Source: Prevotellaceae bacterium UBA4359
GTDB lineage: Bacteria; Bacteroidota; Bacteroidia; Bacteroidales; Bacteroidaceae
Length of the DNA: 29,824 nt
Assembly: GCA_002393555.1 (NCBI GenBank)
Contig: DGSP01000035.1
Location: forward strand, 1-29,824
Direction: 5' to 3'
Positions within the stretch are counted from its first letter, which is position 1; the number at the start of each line of letters is the position of its first letter. The notes beneath the pieces were generated by a model. The model saw only the letters and a list, made by a program, of their open reading frames with translations. It was not told the origin of the DNA and searched no databases. The translations under genes were made by a program, and so were the position numbers. Below, one piece after another: positions 15,801 through 24,535 of the stretch.

Positions 15801-15908
15801 GAAGAAGAGCGAGGCGCGTTTGTTGGGGAAGATGATGGTGGTGTCTTGAAAGTTGCCTTTCAGTTTTTGGTAGAGGTCATCGGCCACAATTTTGAGAAAA
15901 GGTGTCAT
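12813..15908 (-). CDS. addB: AddB-like PD-(D/E)XK nuclease with Fe-S motif
   Basis: 1031 residues. AddB pairs with AddA for double-strand-break end processing before RecA loading. The N-terminal part is a diverged helicase fold without a Walker A motif (TTIIFPNKRASLFF), as usual for the Bacteroidota form. The C-terminal RecB-type nuclease (~687-1025) has His729 (GTIFHDAMH), Asp875 (GGIIDRLD) and the VDYKTS motif (Asp892, Lys894). Cys697 (MKCPLKFYF) with Cys1013, Cys1016 and Cys1022 (CTYCDFLSLC) should bind the 4Fe-4S cluster. Residues ~848-869 form an odd Ser/Pro-rich insert encoded by a dispersed repeat, placed just before the first catalytic Asp. The gene starts 15 bp after the fused addA gene, so the two are surely co-transcribed. 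Confidence 0.93.
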   Translation of the reverse strand: MTPFLKIVADDLYQKLKGNFQDTTIIFPNKRASLFFNEYLWENAGEQTMWTPEYKSISELFSSLSDHTVGDPIYLVVKLWEVYRDIMQPQRSFDQLYGLMETMLSDFQDIDNNLVEPSKLFLNIADLKEMTDFSFLEPEQREAIEQFFGKFFDGGTSDTPLKSQFKTLWNRMTEIYERYQKTLLETEDDETMVYEGMMKRDVVETLMNTQEENREKRQRMEERLSSHTYVMVGFNVLNKTELQLFQYIRQNRDAKFYWDYDEAYTKGSHNGIASKYEAGQFILENICQLGDELAGADVFKNMRQKKNITFIQSPTDNAQTRYIGQWTRQHVKSDEPLRQSAVILCNEELLQPVLYSIGKVPALNVTMGYPLTGTPVFSLVQALLELQVHGTIRTNTWRYRHVAAVLKHSFIQKLAGNACQDQLRTLSKGNVVFPTASRFADNDILKRIFISVSSKQLTTYLADILSMVGHSYQNTAGNSNFSLQIYKESIFVAYTVVNRLHTLQEEHAALDLNSEMLMRLILQLMSQSTIPFHGEPAIGLQVMGLLETRNLDFRNIIMLSVNEGQMPKSDKRTSLIPYTLRAAYDMTTIEKEVSLYAYYYYRLMQRADSITLLYNSNTEGGNKGEMSRFMLQTLAEKDTLFGAGQDIELRAFTASSKTEATPPITVEKTDEVMQKLLARFDQEKILSPSAINTYMKCPLKFYFNYVEGLRADDEVSDDVDKPMFGTIFHDAMHHLYQPHEGQPFASQTVRALAEDETLLTQMLNNAFATNLFHYPETDAEGNTINYSTEGHHKLTFNGTQLINRHVIKDFMKHQIEADAKMAEELEAEGGYWMILSQEKQFTINYPLNSIPSRESRASIPSTPSLPTSLLGGIIDRLDLLASPQGNRIRIVDYKTSNRQQTANKLEDLFDPEKCTENYHILQTLYYCKVLTDDHSAYKDQAVVPALMYCAKDYANNYSGIIKLTPPGQDKKAEIEDFKAQYSEAYDQLLSQKIDEIFAPSPAAFTQCENEKNCTYCDFLSLCGRHPQKQNF
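13326..13363. repeat. 38-bp C/T-rich dispersed repeat, copy B (inside addB)
   Basis: In-frame copy of the intergenic element at 12745-12782. It encodes the SIPSRESRASIPS part of the insert at AddB residues ~849-861. The surrounding 13300-13325 is a further CT-rich extension. Confidence 0.6.
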
Positions 15909-15923
15909 AGGTCTGCGTGGTGT

Positions 15924-18900
15924 TTATACGGGTACGATGATTTTGTCCAAGATATACCAAAGGTATGCCTTCACGTCGGTGTAGCCAATCTCCGCGAGCA
16001 ACCTTTTGTATTCCTCTATTTGGTGTCGGTTTTCGCTCGGTGCCGTGTAGGTTCCGTCGGCTTTTTGCTTGACTACGCCTTGTGCTGTTTTGTAGTCGAT
16101 GATGATGGCCTGATTGCCGTTCACAATGACGCGGTCGGGGCGTTTGTTGGTGAGCATCTTGTTTTCGAGAAAAAGGATGGCTCGCTCGTTGAGTGCCTGC
16201 CAGTTGCGTGAGAACCATTCGGGGTGTTTGGGTGTCACACTCTCTATCATGGCTGTCACGGCCTTTTGTGCCTCGGCGGCATCGAGCAGGGTGCCAAAGC
16301 AGCCCTTGGATTTCAGTAGTTGGATGGCATGGGGCACATCATCGATGGTTCTGATGTGCTGGAAGATGTTGTGATAGAGGTTGCCTAAACTAATCAGGCG
16401 GATTTTCTCGGCCCGTTGCTGCACGATGGGGTTGGGCGACTCTTCAGAAATGAACATGTCGGACTCGTAACTTTGACGGAATCCGGCCACAGAGGGGTAG
16501 GAGATGAAGGAAACGGGCAGGGGAGTGTAGTCGCCTTCCATCACGTTCTTTTCTGTTTCTTCTTCATCGTCTTTTTTCTTTTCTTCCGATGGGACAATGT
16601 TGCCGTCGTAATAGATGGTGATGCAGCCTTCGATGTCTTCCTGTACCATCCGTTCGGGCATGGCCTGCACGAGGAAGGTCTGGGCACTATCCACTTTCAC
16701 CTTCTGGGGGTCAGTCTCTTTCTTCTTCAGTTTGTTGCCTGTCAGGATGACGAGGTTGTTCTTGGCTCGGGTGAAGGCTACATACAGCACATTGATGTTA
16801 TCGACCAATGTGCGGAGTTCTTCGTCCCGACGGTCCTCGGCAAAGATGCTGTCGTCTTTGGCTCGGTTCACGCTGATGGGCACCAGCGGCATCTGGTCGT
16901 AGGGGGCGATGTTGGGTGCGCACCACATCACTTCGTTGCCTTTCGGCTTGATGGGCCATGAGCATGAGGGAATGATGACGCTATGAAATTCGAGTCCTTT
17001 GGATTTGTGCATGGTCATGATGCGCACTCCGTCGGCAGCACCGCCGGGGATGGTCTTTTCGCAGAGTTTCTCGTCCCACGCTTGGAGGAAGGTGGTGAGG
17101 TCGGCCTGATTTTCTTGGCAGAACTGTTCCACAGTGTCGGTGAAAAAGAAGAGATAAGCGTCTTGGTCTTGCCACTGTTCCAGATGGAAAATCTGATAGA
17201 TGTCTTCTACCAGTTCGGCGATGCTCCTGAAGCGCAGGTCCTTTCTGGCTTGTTCGTTAAATGCCGCAGGGAGAGGTGCTCCGTAGCGATGCTCCAAGGT
17301 CATGAGGGAAAGAGGGTCGTCTTGTGTCGCCAGCGTTCTCATGGCATCAATGATGATGTTGATGACGGGCGAGGCGTCCAGTCGGAAGGCATCGTCTGAC
17401 ACTACTTTCACGTTCAGCACTTCTTGATGTTCGTTGAAGTAATTGCTGATGAGTGGCACTTCCATGTTGGTGCGAATCAGGATGGTGATGTCGTTGGCTT
17501 TCACTCCGTTGTCTATTAAGTCCTTGACTGACAGTTGAAGTCTTTGCAACATGGCCTCTTCATATTTCAGCGAAACTGTTCCCTCGTGTGGCGTATCTTC
17601 TTCCACATCGTGATAGTCGATGTTCTCTACTTTCACATACCCCTTCTCCTCTTCCTTCTTGGCTGTTTGCTTCACATCGCCATAGGCGGTCGAGAGGGCA
17701 GGGCAGTCTTCTTGCAACAGTTGGATGGCCTTGATGAAGAGGTCGTTGTTGAACTCCACCACTTTGCGCGACGAACGGTAATTGAACTTGGCAGGAATGT
17801 GTGTCATCCGTGCCTGTAGTTCTTGGTCTTGCTCTATGTTGTTGAGAATCTTCCAATCGGAATTGCGGAATCGGTAGATGCTCTGCTTCACGTCGCCCAC
17901 AATCAGGCAGGTGCCGTCGGCATCGAGGCTGTTCAGGATGAGTGGCTTGAAGTTGTCCCATTGCAGGGTTGAGGTGTCTTGAAACTCGTCAATCATGATG
18001 TGCCTGATGACGGCTCCTGTTTTTTCGTAGATGAAAGGGATGTCGTGATTGTTGATGACGTTGCGCAGGAAGTTTGCCGTTTCAGACAGGAGAAATCTGT
18101 TGCTGTCTTCGTTCAGCGACTTCACGGTCAGGCTGATTTGTTTCAGTAGCATGAGCGAATAGAGGTGCTGCCCGATGGCTGTTGTGGTGTGCAGGTGGCT
18201 CACGTAGTCATCGTGAAGTCTGAAGGTTTCGTCCAGCATCGGCATGAGTACATTCTCCACTTGATGTATCAGGTCATTGCGGTTCTGTGCTCCTTTCTTG
18301 AGCCATTTTCCCGTTTGGGTTCTGTAGGCATCGATGCTGTCGGAGAATGTTCCTTTACTTTGGTTGGTCGGCTCTGTGATTTGGTAGAGGCTCACTTTCT
18401 CCATGAACTTGACAATGGCTGTGGTGCCTTCCTTCTCTGTCAAGCCGCTTTGTTCATAGGCTGCCAGCATTTTGTTCCCCATGTCTTTCACGGCCTGTTT
18501 CTTTTGTTCCACAAGGCTGTAGATGAGGTTTCGATAGCGCATGATGGCTCCAGAATCTGTGATTTTCTTTCTTACTTCTTCTTCGTGAATGAGAAAGTTT
18601 TCCTTGAAGATGTTGCGTCCGAACTCCTTGACGGTTTCCTCTACCTGCCACGAACGGTTCTCCCTGATTTTCTCTTCAATGAAGTCGATGATGGTACGAA
18701 ACTCGCTTGAGCCTTCGCGGAGGTTCTCGATGATTTGGTCAATGGCATCGCTGAGTACGACTTTGTCGTCCAACTCTACTTTCATCTTCACCGACAACTC
18801 CAGTTCGTTAGCCAGTTCGTGTACAATGCTTTGAAAGAATGAGTCGATGGTTTCGATATGGAAACGGCTGTAGTCGTGGATGATGTTCGACAGGGCCATC

Positions 18901-19781
18901 TGCGCTCTGGCCTGTAGTCTCTTGCGGTTCATCCCCTCCAGAAGGGTACGGGCTGGCTCTTCTTGCCATTGCGGCATGTTGCGTCTTGCCTCCAGAGTGG
19001 CCAGTATTTGCTCCACATAGCCGTCTGCACTTTTCAGCCCATGCGCAATGCCATATAGCGTACTCAAGATGCGTTGCTTCATCTCGGCTGTTGCCTTGTT
19101 GGTGAAGGTCACAGCAAGAATGTTCTGGTAGGCCATGGGGTTGATTGCCAGCAGGGAAATGTATTCCACCGCCAGCCTAAATGTTTTGCCCGAACCAGCC
19201 GATGCCTTATAGATTCTGAGAGGTTTCAAGTCGTCCTCATTGTCCTTGCAACTGATGATTTCATTCATGCAGATGTCGTGGAACTCGGTGGGAATGGATG
19301 GGAGGATTTGGAAGGGGAATGCCAGTCCGATGAGAGGACAATGAAGATGAGGAAGCAGGCGGTCGTAGTACCCTTTTCCACGACCGAGACGATGGCCTTG
19401 AGGAGTGAAGGCCATGCCGGGAATGATGGCAAGGTCTATATGTTCATAGTCGGTGAAGAGGGGACCGATAGACTCTTGAATGCCAAAGGAAGTGCCCATT
19501 GCGAGTTCCTGTTCGCCCTGATAGCGGTGCAGTTCCAGTTCTTCTCCTGCCACCGTGGGAAGAAGTACATTTTTTCCTTGGGCATGAAGATGGCGGATGA
19601 GGTCGTGAGTGCCGACTTCATCGGGCAGGGAATGATAGAGGAGGATGGTGTGGAGGCCATCCTCCTGTGCTATTCTGTCAAGCAGTGTGTGAGTGATACT
19701 TTGACTGTACCCCTCTAATTGTTGGCAGGTATGCTGCTTTTTTCTGCTTCGAATGAACTGGCGCAGTTCCTTTTTGGTCAT
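15924..19781 (-). CDS. addA: Fusion: 5-formyltetrahydrofolate cyclo-ligase + AddA/UvrD-like helicase-nuclease
   Basis: 1285 residues in one uninterrupted frame. Residues 1-~178 are a complete 5-formyl-THF cyclo-ligase, which makes 5,10-methenyl-THF with ATP (N-terminal MTKKELRQFIRSRKK; LPTVAGEELELHRY; GMAFTPQGHRLGRGKGYYDR at 123-141). After a ~12-residue acidic linker comes AddA: Walker A ASAGSGKT (193-200), DEFQDTS (598), GDVKQSIYRFR (629), HKSKGLEF (925), VAFTRAK (1001), and a C-terminal nuclease with His1137, Asp1216 (RPDRV) and IIDYKT (Asp1229, Lys1231). Both halves look active. I chose the start at 19781 because it matches the family N-terminus. It overlaps the S41 protease gene by 104 nt. 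The two activities are normally separate genes. Confidence 0.92.
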   Translation of the reverse strand: MTKKELRQFIRSRKKQHTCQQLEGYSQSITHTLLDRIAQEDGLHTILLYHSLPDEVGTHDLIRHLHAQGKNVLLPTVAGEELELHRYQGEQELAMGTSFGIQESIGPLFTDYEHIDLAIIPGMAFTPQGHRLGRGKGYYDRLLPHLHCPLIGLAFPFQILPSIPTEFHDICMNEIISCKDNEDDLKPLRIYKASAGSGKTFRLAVEYISLLAINPMAYQNILAVTFTNKATAEMKQRILSTLYGIAHGLKSADGYVEQILATLEARRNMPQWQEEPARTLLEGMNRKRLQARAQMALSNIIHDYSRFHIETIDSFFQSIVHELANELELSVKMKVELDDKVVLSDAIDQIIENLREGSSEFRTIIDFIEEKIRENRSWQVEETVKEFGRNIFKENFLIHEEEVRKKITDSGAIMRYRNLIYSLVEQKKQAVKDMGNKMLAAYEQSGLTEKEGTTAIVKFMEKVSLYQITEPTNQSKGTFSDSIDAYRTQTGKWLKKGAQNRNDLIHQVENVLMPMLDETFRLHDDYVSHLHTTTAIGQHLYSLMLLKQISLTVKSLNEDSNRFLLSETANFLRNVINNHDIPFIYEKTGAVIRHIMIDEFQDTSTLQWDNFKPLILNSLDADGTCLIVGDVKQSIYRFRNSDWKILNNIEQDQELQARMTHIPAKFNYRSSRKVVEFNNDLFIKAIQLLQEDCPALSTAYGDVKQTAKKEEEKGYVKVENIDYHDVEEDTPHEGTVSLKYEEAMLQRLQLSVKDLIDNGVKANDITILIRTNMEVPLISNYFNEHQEVLNVKVVSDDAFRLDASPVINIIIDAMRTLATQDDPLSLMTLEHRYGAPLPAAFNEQARKDLRFRSIAELVEDIYQIFHLEQWQDQDAYLFFFTDTVEQFCQENQADLTTFLQAWDEKLCEKTIPGGAADGVRIMTMHKSKGLEFHSVIIPSCSWPIKPKGNEVMWCAPNIAPYDQMPLVPISVNRAKDDSIFAEDRRDEELRTLVDNINVLYVAFTRAKNNLVILTGNKLKKKETDPQKVKVDSAQTFLVQAMPERMVQEDIEGCITIYYDGNIVPSEEKKKDDEEETEKNVMEGDYTPLPVSFISYPSVAGFRQSYESDMFISEESPNPIVQQRAEKIRLISLGNLYHNIFQHIRTIDDVPHAIQLLKSKGCFGTLLDAAEAQKAVTAMIESVTPKHPEWFSRNWQALNERAILFLENKMLTNKRPDRVIVNGNQAIIIDYKTAQGVVKQKADGTYTAPSENRHQIEEYKRLLAEIGYTDVKAYLWYILDKIIVPV

Positions 19782-21408
19782 TGTTGAGCGTGGGTTGGGT
19801 CTGTTTGTCCTTGAAGAGTTGGATGGCCTTGGCAAGGGTGGGGTCTTCATGGTTGATGTATTGAACGTAGTCGGTCATCTCCAGCATGTTGTAGATGATG
19901 TTGCCATAGATGGCTTGCTGGAGCAGATGCTGCGACTTGATAATCATGTTGTTGCGACGTTGGATTCCTTTGCTGTCGGCATAGCGGACAAACTGATCCA
20001 CAAGGCTCTGTTTGCGGAGGAACTTCTCGAGGGTGGCCGCATTGTCGAACTTGCTGAGTTGTTCGCGATTGTTGTCGGTGTATTCGAAGCAGAACTGGGC
20101 GATGGTGCCTTTGGTCACACACTCGGTGTAGTAGGGTGTAAGGGCTGTGGTGTCCTCGGCCACAAAGTAGTCGGGCATAATGCCGCCTCCGCCATAGACC
20201 ACTCGGCCAATGGAGGTGTGGTATTCTCCCCCTGTCTGGTGGATGCTGTCCTGACTGAAAAATTCGCCACGCTCATAGCGAGTGATGAGGTCCATTTCGT
20301 ATTCTTGTGGTTGGCCTTTTACATAGGGCTTCTGGATGCAGCGACCCGAAGGGGTGTAGTAGCGGGCTATGGTGAGATGGATGAGCGAACCGTCGGAGAA
20401 CTCGATGGGTTGTTGTACCAAGCCTTTGCCGAAGGAGCGACGGCCCACGATGATGCCCCGGTCATTGTCTTGGATGGCACCAGAGAAGATTTCGGCGGCA
20501 GATGCAGTGGTTTCGTCGATAAGGACGATGAGTGGAAGGGCTTGGTAGGAACCGCGTCCGTCGCTGCGGTATTCCTCACGGCGCGATCGGCGGCCTTGAG
20601 TATAGACGATGAGGCGATTCTTGGGAAGAAACTCATTCACCATCTGGATGGCAGCGGAGAGGTAGCCGCCGCCGTTGCCACGCAAATCGACCACAAGGCC
20701 CTTGAATCCTTCCACTTCGAGTTCGGCCAGCGAGGTGAGCAACTCGGCGTAGGTGGTTTCGCCGAAGTTCTTGATTTTGATGTAACCAAGTTCTTTGTTA
20801 ATCATGTAGGTGGCATCGATGCTCTTGAGGGGAATGTCGCCTCTGACAACGGTGAAGTTGAGGGGCTTGGCCTGCCCATGGCGCAGCACTCCTATTTTCA
20901 CTTTGGTGCCTTTCTCACCTTTCAATCGGTGGAGGGTCTCTTCATTGGTGACAATCTTGCCCACGTAGGGTTCGCCATCCACGGTCACAATCTTGTCTCC
21001 TGCCAGAATGCCCACTTTCTCAGAAGGTCCCCCTTTGATGATGCCAGTGACTCGCACAGTGTCTTCGCGGATGACAAACTGGATGCCTACTCCGCTAAAG
21101 GAACCTTTCAGGTCATCGTTGGCGGTCTTAGCGTTTTTGGCCGAAATGTAGGAGGAGTGGGGGTCGAGTTCTTCCAGAATCTTGGGCATGGATTGTTCCA
21201 CGATGTTGGCAATATCGACGGTATCGACGTATTGGTCATCGATGATGTGGAGCAGGTCGTTCAGTTTGTTGGAAGAAGTGTTGATGATGTTGAGCCTGTT
21301 GCCGGCAAATCGGTTGGCAAAAAAGGTGCCGATGATGATGCCAACGATGACGCTGATGGCGATGATGAGGGGCACCCATCGGTTGTTACGGTTGATATTG
21401 TTGCTCAT
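19678..21408 (-). CDS. S41 family C-terminal processing peptidase (CtpA-like)
   Basis: 576 residues. One membrane helix at about 11-33 anchors the protein, with the rest in the periplasm. A PDZ domain covers ~100-190 (KGSFSGVGIQF, GILAGDKIVTVDGEP). The S41 domain follows, with the DLRGNGGGYL motif (241-250), catalytic Ser303 in DETTASAAEIFSG and Lys328 in RRSFGKGLVQQP. Such proteases trim C-termini of envelope proteins. The last ~34 residues are basic and low in similarity to anything expected, and they are encoded in the overlap with the following cyclo-ligase-AddA gene. The gene follows the dCMP deaminase gene by 35 bp. Confidence 0.95.
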   Translation of the reverse strand: MSNNINRNNRWVPLIIAISVIVGIIIGTFFANRFAGNRLNIINTSSNKLNDLLHIIDDQYVDTVDIANIVEQSMPKILEELDPHSSYISAKNAKTANDDLKGSFSGVGIQFVIREDTVRVTGIIKGGPSEKVGILAGDKIVTVDGEPYVGKIVTNEETLHRLKGEKGTKVKIGVLRHGQAKPLNFTVVRGDIPLKSIDATYMINKELGYIKIKNFGETTYAELLTSLAELEVEGFKGLVVDLRGNGGGYLSAAIQMVNEFLPKNRLIVYTQGRRSRREEYRSDGRGSYQALPLIVLIDETTASAAEIFSGAIQDNDRGIIVGRRSFGKGLVQQPIEFSDGSLIHLTIARYYTPSGRCIQKPYVKGQPQEYEMDLITRYERGEFFSQDSIHQTGGEYHTSIGRVVYGGGGIMPDYFVAEDTTALTPYYTECVTKGTIAQFCFEYTDNNREQLSKFDNAATLEKFLRKQSLVDQFVRYADSKGIQRRNNMIIKSQHLLQQAIYGNIIYNMLEMTDYVQYINHEDPTLAKAIQLFKDKQTQPTLNNDQKGTAPVHSKQKKAAYLPTIRGVQSKYHSHTA

Positions 21409-21443
21409 GATGCAGTGAATGGCTATATGATGGTGGTTGGACT

Positions 21444-21908
21444 TTATTGTTCAGAATCGTCTGGTGTGTGGACAGGTTCGTCTGGGTTGATGTATTCAAC
21501 ATTGATGTTGGCTCGCTTGAGCAGATTGATGCCATCCTCAAGGCGATAATGCTCGGAATAGACCACTCGCTTGATGCCTGCCTGAATGATGAGTTTGGCG
21601 CATTCGATGCAAGGTGAGGCGGTGACATAGAGGGTGGCGCCATCGCTGGAGTTGTGGCTGCGAGCCAGTTTGGTGATGGCGTTGGCTTCGGCATGAAGCA
21701 CGTAGGGTTTGGTCACGTTGTTGTCATCCTCGCAGATGTTTTCAAACCCAGAAGGAGTTCCGTTGTAACCGTCGGAGATGATGGCTTTATTCTTCACAAC
21801 GAGGGCTCCTACTTGCCTGCGTTTGCAGTAGGAGTTTTCTGCCCAGATGCGTGCCATGCGCACATAGCGGAGGTCGAGGCGGTATTGCTTGAGTTCTTGT
21901 TCTGTCAT
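21444..21908 (-). CDS. dCMP deaminase (ComEB-type cytidine/deoxycytidylate deaminase)
   Basis: 154 residues. It deaminates dCMP to dUMP, the substrate of thymidylate synthase. The zinc site is complete: His72 with the catalytic Glu74 (VLHAEANAI) and Cys100/Cys103 (SPCIECAKL). The substrate-loop segment DGYNGTPSGFENICEDD and the N-terminal RMARIWAENSYCKRRQVGALVV are typical of the dCMP deaminase branch rather than cytidine deaminase or tRNA deaminase. It is cytoplasmic. It is 35 bp upstream of the S41 protease gene and 32 bp downstream of a lipoprotein gene, so probably within one transcript. Confidence 0.95.
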   Translation of the reverse strand: MTEQELKQYRLDLRYVRMARIWAENSYCKRRQVGALVVKNKAIISDGYNGTPSGFENICEDDNNVTKPYVLHAEANAITKLARSHNSSDGATLYVTASPCIECAKLIIQAGIKRVVYSEHYRLEDGINLLKRANINVEYINPDEPVHTPDDSEQ

Positions 21909-21940
21909 TTTTTATTATGGTTGCGTTGATGTGGAGAGGG

Positions 21941-22399
21941 TTAGTTGATGACTCTACTTCGTGTATTGCCAAGATAGAGGACATTGTGGCCATCTTTTTT
22001 CAGATGGAGAAAGTCGGCACCGCTGGAGTAGTTGCTGATGGAGGTGAGGACGGAGCGGAGTTGCTGGTCAAACGCGGTGTCGGCATTGGGTGAGGTGGTG
22101 AACTGAAGGGTGATGGTCTGATTTTTCCCATTGGCCGACCATGTGCCGGAAAAGACGTTGCCATCGGAGAGTTCACCATTGAAAGTGGTACCAGAGAAGG
22201 TGATATAGTAGGCACCCTCGCCTGCATCGGTGTAGAAGTTCGTCACATCGCTGTTTAGTCGCATGCCATTGATGATGGCACCGTTCATGTACCAGGTCTT
22301 GCCAGTGAAGATTTCTTCGATGTCGTCTTCTCTGCTGCAAGCGGTGAGGGTGAGCAGGGTAAGGGCAAGCGATAATAGGGGGAATAACTTCTTGTGCAT
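21941..22399 (-). CDS. Small lipoprotein, DUF4847-like
   Basis: 152 residues with a lipoprotein signal (MHKKLFPLLSLALTLLTLTAC, Cys21). The mature part opens with REDDIEEIFTGKTWYMNG and then reads as alternating beta strands (YYITFSGTTFNGELSDGNVF, GTWSANGKNQTITLQF). This is a lipocalin-like or META-like pattern that measures a value against a folded beta sheet. In Bacteroidales a protein of this type (annotated DUF4847) often precedes the dCMP deaminase gene, which supports the guess; the family name is from memory and not certain. Function is unknown. Confidence 0.85.
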   Translation of the reverse strand: MHKKLFPLLSLALTLLTLTACSREDDIEEIFTGKTWYMNGAIINGMRLNSDVTNFYTDAGEGAYYITFSGTTFNGELSDGNVFSGTWSANGKNQTITLQFTTSPNADTAFDQQLRSVLTSISNYSSGADFLHLKKDGHNVLYLGNTRSRVIN

Positions 22400-22443
22400 T
22401 TGTAAGGTCTATCGATTGATTGATAAATGATTATATTGCTTTA

Positions 22444-24516
22444 TTATGGTTTCTTTGGAGCGGTGATTCCGTTGCGTTGTAGGAGGGCTTCTATGGTTGG
22501 CTCTTGTCCACGAAATCGCTTATAGAGCGTCATGGGGTGTTCGGTGCCGCCTTTCGAAAGGATGTTGTCGCGAAAACTTTGAGCCGTTGGTTGGTCGAAG
22601 ATGCCTCGCTGCTTGAAGAGGGAAAAAGCATCTGCATCAAGCACTTCGGCCCACTTGTAACTGTAGTAGCCAGCAGAGTAACCTCCTGCCATGATGTGGG
22701 AGAACTGTACAGTCATGCAAGTGCCTTCCACCTCAGGCAAGACCTTTGCCTTCTGCCATGCATGACGTTCAAACTCGAAAAGGTCGGTCGTGAAAGCATC
22801 GGTAAGAGTGTAGAAAGCCATGTCGAGCAGTCCGAAACTGACTTGTCGCATACAGGCGTATGCCACGTTGAAGTTGCGGCTGGCTGTGATGCGGTCAATG
22901 AGTTCCTGTGGTATCGGTTCTCCTGTCTCATAGTGGGTGGCAAAAGTGTTGAGAAAGTCTTTTTCTATGCTGAAATTCTCCATGAACTGCGAGGGAAGTT
23001 CCACAAAGTCCCAATAGACATTAGTGCCGGAAAGACTTTTGTAGGTGGTGTTGGCAAACATGCCGTGCAATGAGTGTCCAAACTCGTGGAGGAAGGTCTC
23101 AACTTCGCCCAAGGTGAGCAGGGCCGGTTTGGTGTCGGTTGGTTTGGACAGGTTCATCACGATGGACACCTGCGGACGCGAGTTGATGCCATCTTTCTCT
23201 ATCCATTGTTCTTTGAAAGCGGTCATCCAGGCTCCCGATTTCTTAGAGGCTCGCGGATGGAAGTCACAGTAGAAAAGAGCCAAGTAGGAGCCATCCTTGT
23301 CAATGACATCATATACTTCCACATCTGGATGATAAACAGGAACATCAGTGTTCTTTGTGAAAGTGATTCCATAGAGCCTTGTGGCTAAGTCGAAGACACC
23401 TTTCTTCACTTTCGAGAGTTCAAAATAGGGACGCAACATCTCGCTGTTGATGTTGAACTTGCTTTCCTTCAACTTGTTGGAGTAGTAAGCGAAATCCCAG
23501 GGCATGAAGCGACGTTCATCACTGGTTGTCAGTGTCGATGGGTCAATGTTGTTCTGCTGATAGTACAGTTCCTCGACTTCCTTCACCTCTGCCTGTGCCA
23601 TGGGCATATATGCCTCTATGAGACTGTTGAGCAGGTGATAAACGTTTTCCGGCTTCTCAGCCATGCGATGTGCCAGTGCATAGTCAGCGTAGGTGTTGAA
23701 ACCCAGCAGTTGCGCCATCTCACGGCGGAGGTTCACAATTTTCCTCACAATCTCCATGTTGTTATTGGCATTGGGATGGGTACACATCGTGTTGTAAGCC
23801 ATGTACATTTGTTGTCTGAGATTGCGGCGGGCAGAGTAAGTGAGGAAAGGACTGTATGAGGGTGCTTGCAGGGTGAACACGAATCCTTCCAAGCCCTTTT
23901 CCTTAGCCGTCAGGCGAGCGAGGTCAATGGCACTTTCTGGCAGTCCTTCGAGGTCGGCATCATCAGAAATGTGGAGGGTAAAATCGTTGGTGTCTTTCAG
24001 TTTGTTCTGCGAAAATTGCAGCGAAAGAACGCCCAGTTCGGCCGAAATCTTGCGCAGTTGTTCCTTCTTGTCGGCAGGCAAGTTGGCACCGTTGCGCACA
24101 AAACCTTCGTAACTCTTGACGAGTAACTGTTTTTGTTCAGCATTCAGCCGTTTGAAGTCATCAGAAGCATGGTCATCATACACCGCCTTAATCCTTCGGA
24201 ACAGACCTTCGTTGAGGGTGATGTTGTTGGAGTGTTCGGTGAGGATGGGAGACATCTTCTGGGCCAGTTCGTCCAGAAAATCAGTCGTTTCAGCACTGAG
24301 CAAATTGAAGAACACCTCTGTCACTTTGCTCAGCAATTTGCCAGTCTGTTCCAATGCTTCCACCGTATTTTCAAAAGTAGGTGAGGCAGGATTCTCCACA
24401 ATTGCGGCAATCTCCTTGTCCTCCTCCTCTATTCCCTTCATCATGGCAGGCTCATAGTCTGTCTCGGCTATCTTATCGAAAGGAATATATTGATATGTAG
24501 TAAAAAATGTATTCAT
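22444..24516 (-). CDS. M3 family metallopeptidase (Dcp/oligopeptidase A-like)
   Basis: 690 residues, full length for the thimet oligopeptidase family. The zinc site is present: His477, Glu478 and His481 in FLHEFGHSLHGMF, and the third ligand Glu506 in WDFVELPSQ. The substrate-binding loop near the C-terminus (FSHIMAGGYSAGYYSYKWAE) is also typical. There is no signal peptide, so it should work in the cytoplasm on short peptides, as a peptidyl-dipeptidase or oligopeptidase. It begins 19 bp after the Crp/Fnr regulator stop. Its start context (TATCATATATGAA) closely resembles that of the C1 peptidase gene. Confidence 0.96.
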   Translation of the reverse strand: MNTFFTTYQYIPFDKIAETDYEPAMMKGIEEEDKEIAAIVENPASPTFENTVEALEQTGKLLSKVTEVFFNLLSAETTDFLDELAQKMSPILTEHSNNITLNEGLFRRIKAVYDDHASDDFKRLNAEQKQLLVKSYEGFVRNGANLPADKKEQLRKISAELGVLSLQFSQNKLKDTNDFTLHISDDADLEGLPESAIDLARLTAKEKGLEGFVFTLQAPSYSPFLTYSARRNLRQQMYMAYNTMCTHPNANNNMEIVRKIVNLRREMAQLLGFNTYADYALAHRMAEKPENVYHLLNSLIEAYMPMAQAEVKEVEELYYQQNNIDPSTLTTSDERRFMPWDFAYYSNKLKESKFNINSEMLRPYFELSKVKKGVFDLATRLYGITFTKNTDVPVYHPDVEVYDVIDKDGSYLALFYCDFHPRASKKSGAWMTAFKEQWIEKDGINSRPQVSIVMNLSKPTDTKPALLTLGEVETFLHEFGHSLHGMFANTTYKSLSGTNVYWDFVELPSQFMENFSIEKDFLNTFATHYETGEPIPQELIDRITASRNFNVAYACMRQVSFGLLDMAFYTLTDAFTTDLFEFERHAWQKAKVLPEVEGTCMTVQFSHIMAGGYSAGYYSYKWAEVLDADAFSLFKQRGIFDQPTAQSFRDNILSKGGTEHPMTLYKRFRGQEPTIEALLQRNGITAPKKP

Positions 24517-24535
24517 ATATGATAAAAAATGAGTG

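Noticed and set aside
19753..21549. 598-codon plus-strand frame opposite the S41 protease gene
   Set aside because: It mirrors the antisense of a clear protease with catalytic motifs, has no family motifs and no start context. Long antisense frames are common in these genes.
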